From positions 62,001 to 126,000 of the forward strand of contig NZ_JAFHKL010000008.1 in assembly GCF_016937655.1 (NCBI RefSeq): a DNA stretch of 64,000 nt, in the 5' to 3' direction. Under the pieces are notes generated by a model, which searched no databases, had not been told where the DNA came from, and saw only the letters and a list, made by a program, of their open reading frames with translations. Made by a program: the position numbers and the translations under genes. Positions within the stretch are counted from its first letter, which is position 1. Each line of letters opens with the position of its first letter. The DNA comes from Chromobacterium alkanivorans. GTDB lineage: Bacteria > Pseudomonadota > Gammaproteobacteria > Burkholderiales > Chromobacteriaceae. Positions 51,549-60,137 of the stretch are shown piece after piece.

Positions 51549-53434
51549 CCACCATCGCCATGGCCGATCTCATCTTGCGCAACGGCCGTTTCACCACGCT
51601 GGACCGCAGCCGGCCGCGCGCCAGCGCCGTCGCCATCAAGGACGGCCGCTTCCTCGCGGTGGGCGAGGACAGCGAGATCATGGCGCGGGCCGGCGCCGCC
51701 ACCCGCGTGATCGACCTGCGCGGCCGCAGCGTCTTGCCCGGCCTGATCGACAACCACACCCATGTGGTGCGCGGCGGTCTCAACTTCAATATGGAGCTGC
51801 GCTGGGACGGCGTGCGCTCGCTGGCCGACGCGATGGACATGCTGCGGCGGCAGGTCGCCGTCACGCCCGCGCCGCAATGGGTGCGGGTGGTGGGCGGCTT
51901 CACCGAGCACCAGTTTCTTGAGAAACGCCTGCCCACGCTGGAGGAGATCAACGCCGTGGCGCCGGACACGCCGGTCTTCCTGCTGCATCTGTACGACCGC
52001 GCCTTGCTCAACGGCGCCGCCCTGCGCGCGGTGGGCTACACCAAGGACACGCCGGCGCCGCCGGGCGGCGAGATCGTCCGCGGCGCCGACGGGGCGCCCA
52101 CCGGCCTGCTGCTGGCCAAGCCGAACGCGGCCATCTTGTACGCCACCCTGGCTCAGGGGCCCAAGCTGCCCTTCGATTACCAGCTCAACTCCACTCGCCA
52201 TTTCATGCGCGAGCTCAACCGCCTGGGCGTGACCGGCGTCATCGACGCCGGCGGCGGCTTCCAGAACTACCCGGACGATTACGCGGTGATCCAGCAACTG
52301 GCCGACGCCGGCCAGATGACGGTACGTCTGGCGTACAACCTGTTCACCCAAAAGCCCAAGCAAGAGAAAGAGGACTTCCTCAACTGGACCGCCGGCGTCA
52401 AATACAAGCAGGGCGATGATTATTTTCGCCACAACGGCGCGGGGGAAATGCTGGTGTTTTCCGCCGCGGACTTTGAGGATTTTCGTCAGCCGCGGCCGGA
52501 CATGCCGCCGGAAATGGAGGGCGAGCTGGAAGAGGTGGTGCGCATCCTGGCGCAAAACCGCTGGCCGTGGCGCTTGCACGCCACTTACGACGAAACCATC
52601 TCCCGCGCGCTGGACGTGTTCGAGAAAGTGGACCGCGACATTCCCTTGCAGGGGCTGAACTGGTTCTTCGACCACGCCGAAACCATTTCCGAACGCTCGA
52701 TGGACCGCATCGCCGCCTTGGGCGGCGGCATCGCGGTGTAGCACCGGATGGCTTACCAGGGCGAGTATTTCGTCGAGCGTTACGGCGCGGCGGCGGCCGA
52801 GGCGACGCCGCCTATCGCCCGCATGCTGGACAAAGGCTTGAAGGTGTCGGCCGGCACCGACGCCACCCGCGTCGCCTCGTACAATCCATGGGTGTCGTTG
52901 GCGTGGATGGTGACCGGCAAGACCGTGGGCGGCTTGCGGCTCTACCCGCAGCGCAACTGCCTGGACCGCGAAACCGCGCTGCGGATGTGGACCGAGAACG
53001 TGGCCTGGTTCACCAATGAGGAGGGCGGGCGCGGCCGCATCGAGGCGGGCCAGCTTGCCGATCTGATCGTGCCGGACAAAGATTTCTTCGTCTGCCCGGA
53101 GGACGACATTTCCTTTCTGGTGTCGGAGCTGACCATGGTGGGCGGCCGCATCGTTTACGCCGCCGCGGACTTCGCCGCGCTGGACGACAATCCCTTGCCG
53201 CCGGCGATGCCGGATTGGTCCCCGGTGCGCCGCTATCAGGGTTACGCCGCCTGGGGCGAGCCGGAGGGCGCCGGCCGCCGCTCGCTGCACCGCCAGGCCG
53301 GAGCGGCCTGCGCTTGCGCCAGCGCCTGCGGCTTGCACGGCCACCAGCACGCCCGCGCCTGGGGCGCCGGCCTGCCGGTGTCGGACCCCAAGGGTTTCTT
53401 CGGCGCGCTGGGCTGCTCCTGCTGGGCGGTTTGA
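51545..53434 (+). pseudogene. Amidohydrolase (YtcJ-like) interrupted by an in-frame amber codon
   Basis: A metal-dependent amidohydrolase whose frame is intact from 51545 to 53434 except for one TAG at 52739-52741. The first part (398 aa) carries GLIDNHTHVVRGG with metal-binding HTH, and WFFDHAETIS. The second part (from 52742, HRMAYQGEYF...) carries GLKVSAGTDATRVASYNPW and the C-terminal GQLADLIVPDKDFF strand region. The site reads GIAV-stop-HRMAY, and homologues as I recall them have Gln there, so CAG to TAG is the likely change. A potential internal start is ATG 52748. The last 60 residues are Cys/His-rich (CACASACGLHGHQHA, later GCSC). Without readthrough the enzyme would be inactive. Confidence 0.85.
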
Positions 53435-53521
53435 CGTCAGGGAAACAAGCCCGCGCGCGGCCGGCCGCGCTATCATGACGATGGCCTGCCGCACCCGCGG
53501 CGGCGCCAACCTTGAGGAGAC

Positions 53522-53920
53522 ATGATGAAAGCCACCGCCAGCGGCCGTTTCGACGTCAAGCTTGCCCCGGAACCCTTGAGCGAGGCCGCCGCCGACAGCG
53601 GTCTTGGCCGCCTGTCGCTGGACAAGCGCTTTCACGGCGACCTGGACGCCGTCAGCCAGGGCGAGATGCTGAGCTTCCGCAGCGCGGAGCCGGGCTCGGC
53701 CGGTTATGTCGCCATGGAGCGGGTGCAGGGCAGCCTGCATGGCCGCAAGGGCGGTTTCGTGCTGCAGCACAGCGCCACGATGACGCGCGGAGAGGCCGAG
53801 CAGACCATCATGGTAACGCCGGATTCCGGCACCGGAGAACTGAGCGGCATCAGCGGCCGGCTGCGCATCACCATCACCGCCGGCGAGCATTTTTACGACT
53901 TCGATTACACCCTGCCTTGA
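53522..53920 (+). CDS. DUF3224 domain protein
   Basis: A 132-aa cytoplasmic protein with the DUF3224 pattern: ASGRFDVKLAPEPL at the N-terminus, SLDKRFHGDLDAVSQGEMLS and YVAMERVQGSLHGRKGGFVLQHS in the middle, then the terminal GSGTGELSGISG-like segment (PDSGTGELSGISGRLRITI) and HFYDFDYTLP. It is an allene-oxide-cyclase-like barrel family of unknown function. A TGAGGAGA site precedes the ATGATG start. It is 87 bp after the broken amidohydrolase gene. Confidence 0.88.
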   Translation: MMKATASGRFDVKLAPEPLSEAAADSGLGRLSLDKRFHGDLDAVSQGEMLSFRSAEPGSAGYVAMERVQGSLHGRKGGFVLQHSATMTRGEAEQTIMVTPDSGTGELSGISGRLRITITAGEHFYDFDYTLP

Positions 53921-54032
53921 ACGCGCGGCGGGGCGGATTTTCCCCCGCGACAATTGCTTCACGTTAAAGATTTCGCTCCGGCATTTCGTGTAGAATGCCC
54001 GCATCGTTAACCCTTTGATGGATGAGTCAAAG

Positions 54033-55280
54033 ATGTTCGCTGCTGACCAGACGATTGCCAAATTCGATCCCGAACTCGCCGCCGCCATTGCGGCCGAGTG
54101 CCAACGCCAGGAAGATCACATCGAGCTGATCGCCTCGGAAAACTACACCAGCCCCGCGGTGATGGAAGCCCAGGGCTCCCAGCTGACCAATAAATACGCC
54201 GAAGGCTACCCGGGCAAGCGCTTCTACGGCGGTTGCGAACACGTGGACGTGGTTGAGCAGCTCGCCATCGACCGCGTCAAGCAGCTGTTTGGCGCCGAAT
54301 ACGCCAACGTGCAGCCGCACTCCGGAAGCCAGGCCAACCAGGCGGTGTACTTCTCCATCCTGAAGCCGGGCGACACCGTGATGGGCATGAACCTGGGCCA
54401 CGGCGGTCACCTGACCCACGGCTCCCCGGCCAACCTGTCCGGCAAGATGTTCAACATCGTCGCCTACGGCCTGAACGACAAGGAAGAAATCGACTACGAC
54501 GACATGGAGCGCGTAGCGATGGAAACCAAGCCCAAGCTGATCATCGGCGGCGCTTCCGCTTACGCGCTGCGCTTCGACTTCGAGCGCATGGGCCAGATCG
54601 CCAAGAAATGCGGCGCCTACTTCATGGTGGACATGGCGCACTACGCCGGCCTGATCGCCGCCGGCGTCTACCCGAACCCGGTGCCCTTCGCCGACTTCGT
54701 GACCTCGACCACCCACAAGACCCTGCGCGGCCCGCGCGGCGGCATCATCCTGGCCAAGGCCGAGTTCGAGAAGAGCATCAACAGCAATGTGTTCCCGACC
54801 CTGCAAGGCGGCCCGCTGGAGCACGTGATCGCCGCCAAGGCGGTGGCCTTCAAGGAAGCTCTGCTGCCCGAGTTCAAGGTGTATCAGGAACAAGTGCTGA
54901 AGAACGCTTCCATCATGGCCAAGACCCTGGGCGAGCGCGGCGTGCGCATCGTGTCCGGCCGCACCGAAAGCCATGTGTTCCTGGTGGACCTGCGCGCCAA
55001 GGGCCTGACCGGCAAGGCCGCCGACGCGCTGCTGGGCCGCGCCCACATCACCGTGAACAAGAACGCGATTCCGAACGACCCGGAAACCCCGTTCGTGACC
55101 TCCGGCATCCGCATCGGCTCCCCGGCCATCACCACCCGCGGCTTCAAGGAAGCCGAGGCCATCCAGGTGGCCAACCTGGTGGCGGACGTGCTGGACAACC
55201 CGAACGACGACGCGCTGATCGCCCGCGTGGCCGAGCAGGCCACCGCGCTGTGCCACCGTTTCCCGGTGTACGCCAAGTAA
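54033..55280 (+). CDS. glyA: Serine hydroxymethyltransferase
   Basis: PLP enzyme converting serine and tetrahydrofolate to glycine and 5,10-methylene-THF, the main one-carbon source. The protein is 415 aa. The PLP-binding Lys229 is in [34 protein letters not shown] and [14 protein letters not shown]-type segment ([15 protein letters not shown]) are intact. The ATG at 54033 gives the standard N-terminus; in-frame TTG/ATG codons at 54015/54018 are less likely. Codon use is highly biased, as expected for a strongly expressed gene. It is the start of the glyA-nrdR-(GNAT)-ribD run. Confidence 0.98.
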   Translation: MFAADQTIAKFDPELAAAIAAECQRQEDHIELIASENYTSPAVMEAQGSQLTNKYAEGYPGKRFYGGCEHVDVVEQLAIDRVKQLFGAEYANVQPHSGSQANQAVYFSILKPGDTVMGMNLGHGGHLTHGSPANLSGKMFNIVAYGLNDKEEIDYDDMERVAMETKPKLIIGGASAYALRFDFERMGQIAKKCGAYFMVDMAHYAGLIAAGVYPNPVPFADFVTSTTHKTLRGPRGGIILAKAEFEKSINSNVFPTLQGGPLEHVIAAKAVAFKEALLPEFKVYQEQVLKNASIMAKTLGERGVRIVSGRTESHVFLVDLRAKGLTGKAADALLGRAHITVNKNAIPNDPETPFVTSGIRIGSPAITTRGFKEAEAIQVANLVADVLDNPNDDALIARVAEQATALCHRFPVYAK

Positions 55281-55302
55281 GCCGTGCTTGCCTCGGCCGC
55301 TG

Positions 55303-55328
55303 AAAGACGCCCCCAGGGGCGTCTTTTT
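55303..55328 (+). terminator. Rho-independent terminator of glyA
   Basis: AAAGACGCCC (55303-55312) pairs with GGGCGTCTTT (55317-55326) around a CCAG loop and is followed by TT. It separates glyA from nrdR. Confidence 0.88.
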
Positions 55329-55407
55329 CATGGGCGGGCGATAGCGGCATTAACTTGACCGCGCATTGCTGATAACATCCATACATTGGAACCCTTAGGA
55401 TTAAGTC

Positions 55408-55866
55408 ATGAAATGCGCGTTCTGCGGCAATGCCGATACTCAGGTGATCGACTCCCGCGTCAGTGAGGACGGCAGCAGCATCCGGCGGCGGCGGCGCTGC
55501 CCGGTGTGCGAGAAGCGTTTCACGACTTTTGAAACCGCCGACGTGCGCATGCCGCAGGTGGTGAAAACCGCCGGCCACCGTTCGGAATTCGACATCGAGA
55601 AAGTCCGCACCAGCTTCCTGCGCGCGCTGCACAAGCGCCCGGTGCCCACCGCGCTGGTGGACGAAGCGATAGACCGCATCTGTCACAAGCTGCTGCAATT
55701 GGGCGAGCGCGAAGTGTCCAGCCGCGAGATCGGCGAAATGGTGATGAACGAGCTGGCGCGCCTGGACAAGGTGGCCTATGTGCGCTTCGCCTCGGTGTAC
55801 CGCAGTTTTCAGGACGTCTCCGAGTTCTCCGATGCCATCAAGGAAATCCAGAAGTCCTCGCATTGA
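55408..55866 (+). CDS. nrdR: Transcriptional repressor NrdR
   Basis: ATP/dATP-sensing repressor of ribonucleotide reductase genes. At 152 aa it has the N-terminal zinc ribbon with Cys3, Cys6, Cys31 and Cys34 (MKCAFC and [15 protein letters not shown]). The ATP-cone domain (about 50-140) has [32 protein letters not shown]. No NrdR-box pair was seen near genes in this window, and no nrd genes are present. The downstream GNAT gene follows after 50 bp. Confidence 0.97.
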   Translation: MKCAFCGNADTQVIDSRVSEDGSSIRRRRRCPVCEKRFTTFETADVRMPQVVKTAGHRSEFDIEKVRTSFLRALHKRPVPTALVDEAIDRICHKLLQLGEREVSSREIGEMVMNELARLDKVAYVRFASVYRSFQDVSEFSDAIKEIQKSSH

Positions 55867-55916
55867 CCGCCCGGCGGGCGGCTGGAGTAGACTGCTCTAT
55901 TCTTCCGTCATTTCGG

Positions 55917-56465
55917 ATGCCCCGCATGCCTGTACCCCTGCCTTCCGATATCGCGCTGCGCGCGCCGGAGCTGTCCGACGCGCCGGCGCTGTTCGCGCTG
56001 ATCAACGCCAACCGCGACGCGCTGCGGCCGTGGATGCCGTGGCTGCCGCTGACCCGCGCCGAGGCGGACTCGCGCGCCTTCCTGGAGTCCGCCGCCGCCA
56101 GCCGGCAGGCCGGCTCCGCCTATACTTGGCTGGTGTTGCGCGGCGGCGAGCTGGCCGGCGTCTGCGATCTGCACGCCGTCGACGCCTTGAACCGCCACGC
56201 CTTCGTCGGCTACTGGCTGGACAGCAGCCAGGTGGGGCAGGGCGTGATGCAGGCGGCGCTGCGCCTGCTGCTGGCCGAGGCCTTCGGCCCGCTGGGCCTG
56301 CATCGGGTGGCGATAGACGCGGCCGAGGACAACCGCCGCAGCTGCGCGGTGGCGGAGCGGCTGGGTTTCCGCTACGAAGGCGTGCTGCGCGAGTATTTGT
56401 TGTTGCAGGGCCGCTATTGCGACGCCAGGCAGTACAGCCTGCTGGCTCACGAATGGAAGCAATGA
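55917..56465 (+). CDS. GNAT family N-acetyltransferase (RimJ/RimL-like)
   Basis: A 182-aa acetyltransferase. The acetyl-CoA-binding region is in the segment VGYWLDSSQVGQGVMQAALRLLLAEAFGPLGLHRV (about 97-131), followed by NRRSCAVAERLGFRYEGVLREYLLLQGRYCDARQYSLL. The latter is typical of the ribosomal-protein or self-protein N-acetyltransferase group (RimL/YdaF). The start is uncertain between ATG 55917 and ATG 55926. Its stop is 3 bp before ribD, so it is likely cotranscribed with nrdR and ribD. Target unknown. Confidence 0.85.
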   Translation: MPRMPVPLPSDIALRAPELSDAPALFALINANRDALRPWMPWLPLTRAEADSRAFLESAAASRQAGSAYTWLVLRGGELAGVCDLHAVDALNRHAFVGYWLDSSQVGQGVMQAALRLLLAEAFGPLGLHRVAIDAAEDNRRSCAVAERLGFRYEGVLREYLLLQGRYCDARQYSLLAHEWKQ

Positions 56466-56468
56466 ATC

Positions 56469-57566
56469 ATGAATTATTCCGCCGATGACCATCGTTACAT
56501 GCAGCGCGCGCTGCGGCTGGCCGCCGCGGCCACCCGCCGCGCCGCGCCCAATCCGGGCGTGGGCTGCGTGCTGGTGCGCGACGGCGAGGTGATCGGCGAG
56601 GGCGCCACCCTGCAAGTGGGCGGCGATCACGCGGAAATCCAGGCGATCAAGGACTGTCTGGCGCGCGGCCTGTCCCCGCGCGGCGCCGTCGCCTATGTCA
56701 CGCTGGAACCCTGCAGCCACCACGGCCGCACCCCGCCGTGCGCGCGGCGCCTGATCGACGAAGGCGTGGCCCGGGTGGCGGCGGCGATGGTGGACCCCTA
56801 TCACGAAGTGGCCGGCCGCGGCCTGGCCATGCTGCGCGCCGCCGGCGTCGACGCCGACGCCGGGCTGATGGAAGCCGAGGCGCGGCAAGCGCATCGCGGC
56901 TTCCTGTCGCGCGTCGAGCGCGGCCGCCCCTGGGTCACGCTCAAGGCCGCCGCCACGCTGGACGGCAAGACCGCCTTGCTCAACGGCCGCAGCCAGTGGA
57001 TCACCGGCCCGGAGGCGCGGCGCGACGTGCATCGCCTGCGCGCCGAACACTGCGCGGTGCTCACCGGCAGCGGCACCGTGCTGGCCGACGATCCGCAACT
57101 GACGGTGCGCGAAGTCCCCTGCGAGCGCCAACCGCTGCGCGTGGTGCTGGACAGCGGGCTGCGCACCGCGCCGGAACAGCGCATCTACCAGGGCGGCGCC
57201 ACCTTGTTGGCCACCTGCGATCACCCAGAGGCGCGGCTGCGGCCCTATCGCGCCGGCGCGGAAATCCTGACCCTGCCGCGGCAGGCCGACGGCCACGCCG
57301 ATCTGCCGGGCTTGCTGGCGGCCTTGGCGCAACGCGGCGTCAATATGCTGATGGCGGAGGCCGGCGCCGGCCTCAACGGCGCGCTGCTGCGCGCCGGGCT
57401 GGTGGACGAGATCGTGCTCTACCTAGCGCCGTCGCTGGCCGGCGACGCCGCGCGCGGCCTGTTCGCCTGGCCGGCCTTGGAGGACCTGGCCGACAAGCAG
57501 AGGCTGAGCATCCGCGACGCGCGGATGGTGGGCGCGGATTTGCGCCTGAGCCTGACGCCGATCTGA
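56469..57566 (+). CDS. ribD: Bifunctional riboflavin deaminase/reductase
   Basis: Catalyses two consecutive steps of riboflavin synthesis: deamination of the GTP-derived pyrimidine, then NADPH reduction of the ribose. The protein is 365 aa. The deaminase zinc site is GDHAEIQAI (His and Glu) and VTLEPCSHHGRTPPCARRL with two Cys. The reductase domain starts near residue 148 (GRPWVTLKAAATLDGKTAL, SQWITGPEARRDVHRLRAE). Substrate-binding GAGLNGALL-type block (MAEAGAGLNGALLRAGLVDE) is intact. It is adjacent to nrdR through the GNAT gene, matching the common nrdR-ribD pairing. Confidence 0.96.
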   Translation: MNYSADDHRYMQRALRLAAAATRRAAPNPGVGCVLVRDGEVIGEGATLQVGGDHAEIQAIKDCLARGLSPRGAVAYVTLEPCSHHGRTPPCARRLIDEGVARVAAAMVDPYHEVAGRGLAMLRAAGVDADAGLMEAEARQAHRGFLSRVERGRPWVTLKAAATLDGKTALLNGRSQWITGPEARRDVHRLRAEHCAVLTGSGTVLADDPQLTVREVPCERQPLRVVLDSGLRTAPEQRIYQGGATLLATCDHPEARLRPYRAGAEILTLPRQADGHADLPGLLAALAQRGVNMLMAEAGAGLNGALLRAGLVDEIVLYLAPSLAGDAARGLFAWPALEDLADKQRLSIRDARMVGADLRLSLTPI

Positions 57567-57739
57567 GCCGCGGCTCACCGCCCGGCGCGTAGGGGAAATG
57601 CCGACGTCGCCGCGAATCCCGTCTGGAGTCTGCAACATTTCTGTCCGAAAATAAGAACAGTCCGCCCGCTGTGCCGAAGAGCGCGAGCGGCGAGGGGAAG
57701 GGCAAGACCGAACGGCTTACGGGAGGGCTGGGGAAGGGC

Positions 57740-58387
57740 ATGAGCGATTTGACGGCGGCGCTGGAGGCTTATATGCGATTGCTGGCGCGTCAGGGCGCGC
57801 CGGCCCAGGTCGTGGACGAGCGGCGTCGCATTCTGGAACTGCTGCTGCCCTGGCTGGACGGCGTCGAGCGCAGCGCGGAAGGCTTCCGCGGCCCTTGCGA
57901 ACGCCTGCTGCAGGCCTGTCCGCCGGACGAACAGGTGCTGGCGCTGACCTGCACCCGCGAGTTCTATTACTTCTGGCTGGGCGATACCAAGAAAGTGGTG
58001 GAGATCACCGCGCGCAGCGGTTTTTCGGTGCGCAATGTGCGGGTATGGCTGGAGACGGACTGGGACAGCTTGCTGACGCGGATGGAGCGCGACGGCTTTT
58101 CCCGCTTTCCGCCGTCGCTGGGCCTGTACCTGGGCAAGCTGTTCGAGGACGGCATGTCCGAGCCGGACATCCATCTGCGCGAGCGCCTGCTCAAATCCCT
58201 GCTCTATCTATTGGACGGCCAGCCCATCCAGGGCGACAGTTTCCGCATGATGGTGGACGCGGTGCTGCTGCATCTGCGCGAGGCGGAGCTGAAAAACACC
58301 TTCCTGATGCTGGTGCGCGAATACTTCTATTACTGGCATCAATTCCCGCAAGCCCAGGCGCGCAACGCCGGCCAGCCGGCGGCTTGA
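57740..58387 (+). CDS. Conserved protein of unknown function
   Basis: A 215-aa predominantly helical cytoplasmic protein. It is rich in Leu, Arg and Phe/Tyr, with segments LALTCTREFYYFWLGDTKKVVEITARSGFSV, FPPSLGLYLGKLFEDGMSEPDIHLRERLLKSLLYLL and NTFLMLVREYFYYWHQFP. No signal peptide or membrane segment is seen. I do not recognise it. The ATG at 57740 is preceded by GGGGAAGGG; a longer in-frame option at 57671 adds a low-complexity basic stretch. It stands alone, 173 bp after ribD. Confidence 0.7.
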   Translation: MSDLTAALEAYMRLLARQGAPAQVVDERRRILELLLPWLDGVERSAEGFRGPCERLLQACPPDEQVLALTCTREFYYFWLGDTKKVVEITARSGFSVRNVRVWLETDWDSLLTRMERDGFSRFPPSLGLYLGKLFEDGMSEPDIHLRERLLKSLLYLLDGQPIQGDSFRMMVDAVLLHLREAELKNTFLMLVREYFYYWHQFPQAQARNAGQPAA

Positions 58388-58425
58388 GGCGGGAAGGCGA
58401 GCCTTCCCGCTTGCTGCGAACCATC

Positions 58426-58860
58426 TTAGCTATTGCGCGACGGCGCCTTGCCTTCCAGTTCCGACTTCTGCGTTTGCGCCTGCTGCAAGGCGTGCACGCT
58501 GTCCACATGGGCGTACACGTCGCAGCGCAGCGCGCCCAGCGCCATCAACTGCTCGGCATAGCTGAAAAAACCCACCCAATAACCGCGGGCGTGGCCGGGG
58601 TCCTTGAAATCCACATCGCGGGCGATCTTGCCGAGCAGGCCCTGGTTCAGCCTATGCGGCTGGTCCTTGAAGAACTGGGCCAGGTGGGCGGCGCATTCGC
58701 GGCCATAGGCGCAGGCGTCGACGTAGTCGTCGGAGGGCGGCATCTGCCAGTGATGGGGCTGGCCGCGTTGCGGCAGATAACGGACGAAGGGCAGTTGAGT
58801 GGCCTGGTTTTCGTGGGGCTTGAGCCGGTAGAAACGGCGAGGGGGTAGGGTTTGGGACAT
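58426..58860 (-). CDS. Hypothetical protein
   Basis: A 144-aa cytoplasmic protein that is Gln-, His- and Ala-rich. The central segment DDYVDACAYGRECAAHLAQFFKDQPHRLNQGLLGKIARDVDFKDPGHARGYWVGFFSYAEQLMALGALRCDVYAH looks like a compact helical domain. The length of the open frame and a start preceded by GGAGCAAT support a real gene. I do not recognise the family. It is convergent with the gene at 57740, and the upstream 480 bp are unusual repeat-containing DNA. Confidence 0.6.
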   Translation of the reverse strand: MSQTLPPRRFYRLKPHENQATQLPFVRYLPQRGQPHHWQMPPSDDYVDACAYGRECAAHLAQFFKDQPHRLNQGLLGKIARDVDFKDPGHARGYWVGFFSYAEQLMALGALRCDVYAHVDSVHALQQAQTQKSELEGKAPSRNS

Positions 58861-59342
58861 ATTGTTGCTCCTGCATTCTGCTACGTGAGATCAACCCACT
58901 TCCCGGTTCCAATCGGGATTGGCGGGCACGAGACTGCAAGGTTGGAACACCGACCACGTACGAAATCGGCACGGCAAACGCCGTCCTTGCCGTCCGCGCC
59001 CGCCTTATGGGCGTGCAGACTGCATGAACAATGGCCGCAAGAGCGGCCAGTTCGCCGTACGTGTAGATGGGGTTCCAATCCCAGTGCCGGTATTTGCTCG
59101 GCACCGCGCTATTGTGGCGGCAGAGGCGGGAGGGGGTCAAGGCGGCGGGGCGGAAGAGGGTTTGGGACGCATGGCTGTCGTTTGGAACCCGACCTCCAAG
59201 GTTAGTCGGCACGGCTAGGCCGTACGGCAGCTTGCGCCCCTAGGCCAAGCTAATGGACGAGGGGGCGGGTGGCAAGTCAGCGCCATCGATGGTTGGCGCC
59301 AGAGGGATAGCTGGGGGTGGGCTGTTTATTGTAGAAGCCGTC
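58861..59342. other. 482-bp region with short repeated dyads, no clear gene
   Basis: Contains related motifs in two places: TCGGCACGGC-AAAC-GCCGT near 58967-58987 and TCGGCACGGC-TAGG-CCGT near 59206-59224, each able to form a small stem. There are also GGTTCCAATC-type segments in both orientations near 58906, 58940, 59074 and 59175. Frames on both strands (58919-59218 plus; 58652-59212 minus) lack good ribosome sites and overlap each other, so I do not call them. It may be the remnant of a mobile or repeat element. Confidence 0.4.
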
Positions 59343-59345
59343 TTA

Positions 59346-59722
59346 GAACCTGTTCAAAGTTTGCTGTAGGAAACCTCGTATTCGACGTGCCCCGGGTCCC
59401 TTCAAGCCTGCCGTCGGGTGGCTGGCCCGAGGTCTTAAGCGGCTGCCTGTTCGAGCACCGCGACGTTAGCGCGCCATCACTGAGCGAATCGAAGATTCGC
59501 ACGTAGAGAGTTCAGCCGCGCCTCGGGCCTGACGGGCCCCGGCGGGAAGCCGCAGGCCAGGCTTGCAGGGTGGCCTTTAGGAGTGGAGAGGATATTTGGC
59601 CACGCAAATATCCTTTCCCTGCCCGCCGGGCAGCCCCGGCAATGAAAATTATCGTCCGCGCAGCGGACTCAATGCCTTGCTTTGAGCGATCCCCTCGGTC
59701 TGAAAGGATTGTGGACAGGTTC
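59346..59722. mobile_element. 377-bp element with the same ends as the MITE family and a structured interior (R8)
   Basis: The ends GAACCTGTTCAAAG (left) and GGACAGGTTC (right) match the small palindromic family, and it is flanked on both sides by TTA (59343-59345 and 59723-59725). The interior is unrelated to the 140-bp copies. It holds a 14-bp inverted repeat with one mismatch around GGATATTTG/CAAATATCC (59585-59598 with 59605-59618), a CTGCCC/GGGCAG palindrome (about 59619-59633) and GAATCGAAGATTCG. No protein-coding frame is convincing. The right TTA is the stop codon of the SH3-like gene on the minus strand. Confidence 0.65.
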
Positions 59723-60082
59723 TTACAACAACTTCAGGACATTAAGCGGCACCCAGCCAAATGCCTCGCCATCCAGCCGGCGACACCACAACCAGCCGTT
59801 CAGGGTTTTCGAACCGAGCAGCCGTTCGCCCGCTTGGATAGCCAGCTCCTGGGAGGAGAAGCTTTCAAGGGCAAACGCTTTGCCGTCGATGTATTCGATC
59901 AGTTGGCCGGGCACCCAGCCCCCAGCGGCTTGCCCCGGCGTTTCGCAGAAGTACCAATTCTCCCAGCCTTCCAGGCCCTCGTACCTTTCGCCTACCCGAA
60001 GCGGGGCGCCCTTGGCCAAGCGTATGGGTTCCGTGTGTTCCGGTGTGTGGCCCCGCAGGGCGATATAGCTCTCAACAGACAT
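59723..60082 (-). CDS. SH3-like domain protein
   Basis: A 119-aa cytoplasmic protein. Two short SH3-like repeats are visible. The first has ALRGHTPEHTEPIRLAKGAPLRVGERYEGLEGWENWYFCETPGQAAGGWVPGQLIEYIDG. The second has FSSQELAIQAGERLLGSKTLNGWLWCRRLDGEAFGWVPLNVLKLL. Each ends in the GWVP motif typical of variant SH3 domains. No signal peptide is seen. The stop codon TAA is the target triplet of element R8. The role is unknown. Confidence 0.78.
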   Translation of the reverse strand: MSVESYIALRGHTPEHTEPIRLAKGAPLRVGERYEGLEGWENWYFCETPGQAAGGWVPGQLIEYIDGKAFALESFSSQELAIQAGERLLGSKTLNGWLWCRRLDGEAFGWVPLNVLKLL

Positions 60083-60137
60083 GGCGTCTCCCTTGGTTTC
60101 CGTCCCTGCCGACGATCTTGGCCATGGCCTCCGCCCA

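Noticed and set aside
58919-59218. Overlapping frames on both strands in the repeat-containing gap (58919-59218 plus, 58652-59212 minus)
   Set aside because: They overlap each other, lack good starts and have basic, repetitive translations; treated as non-coding.
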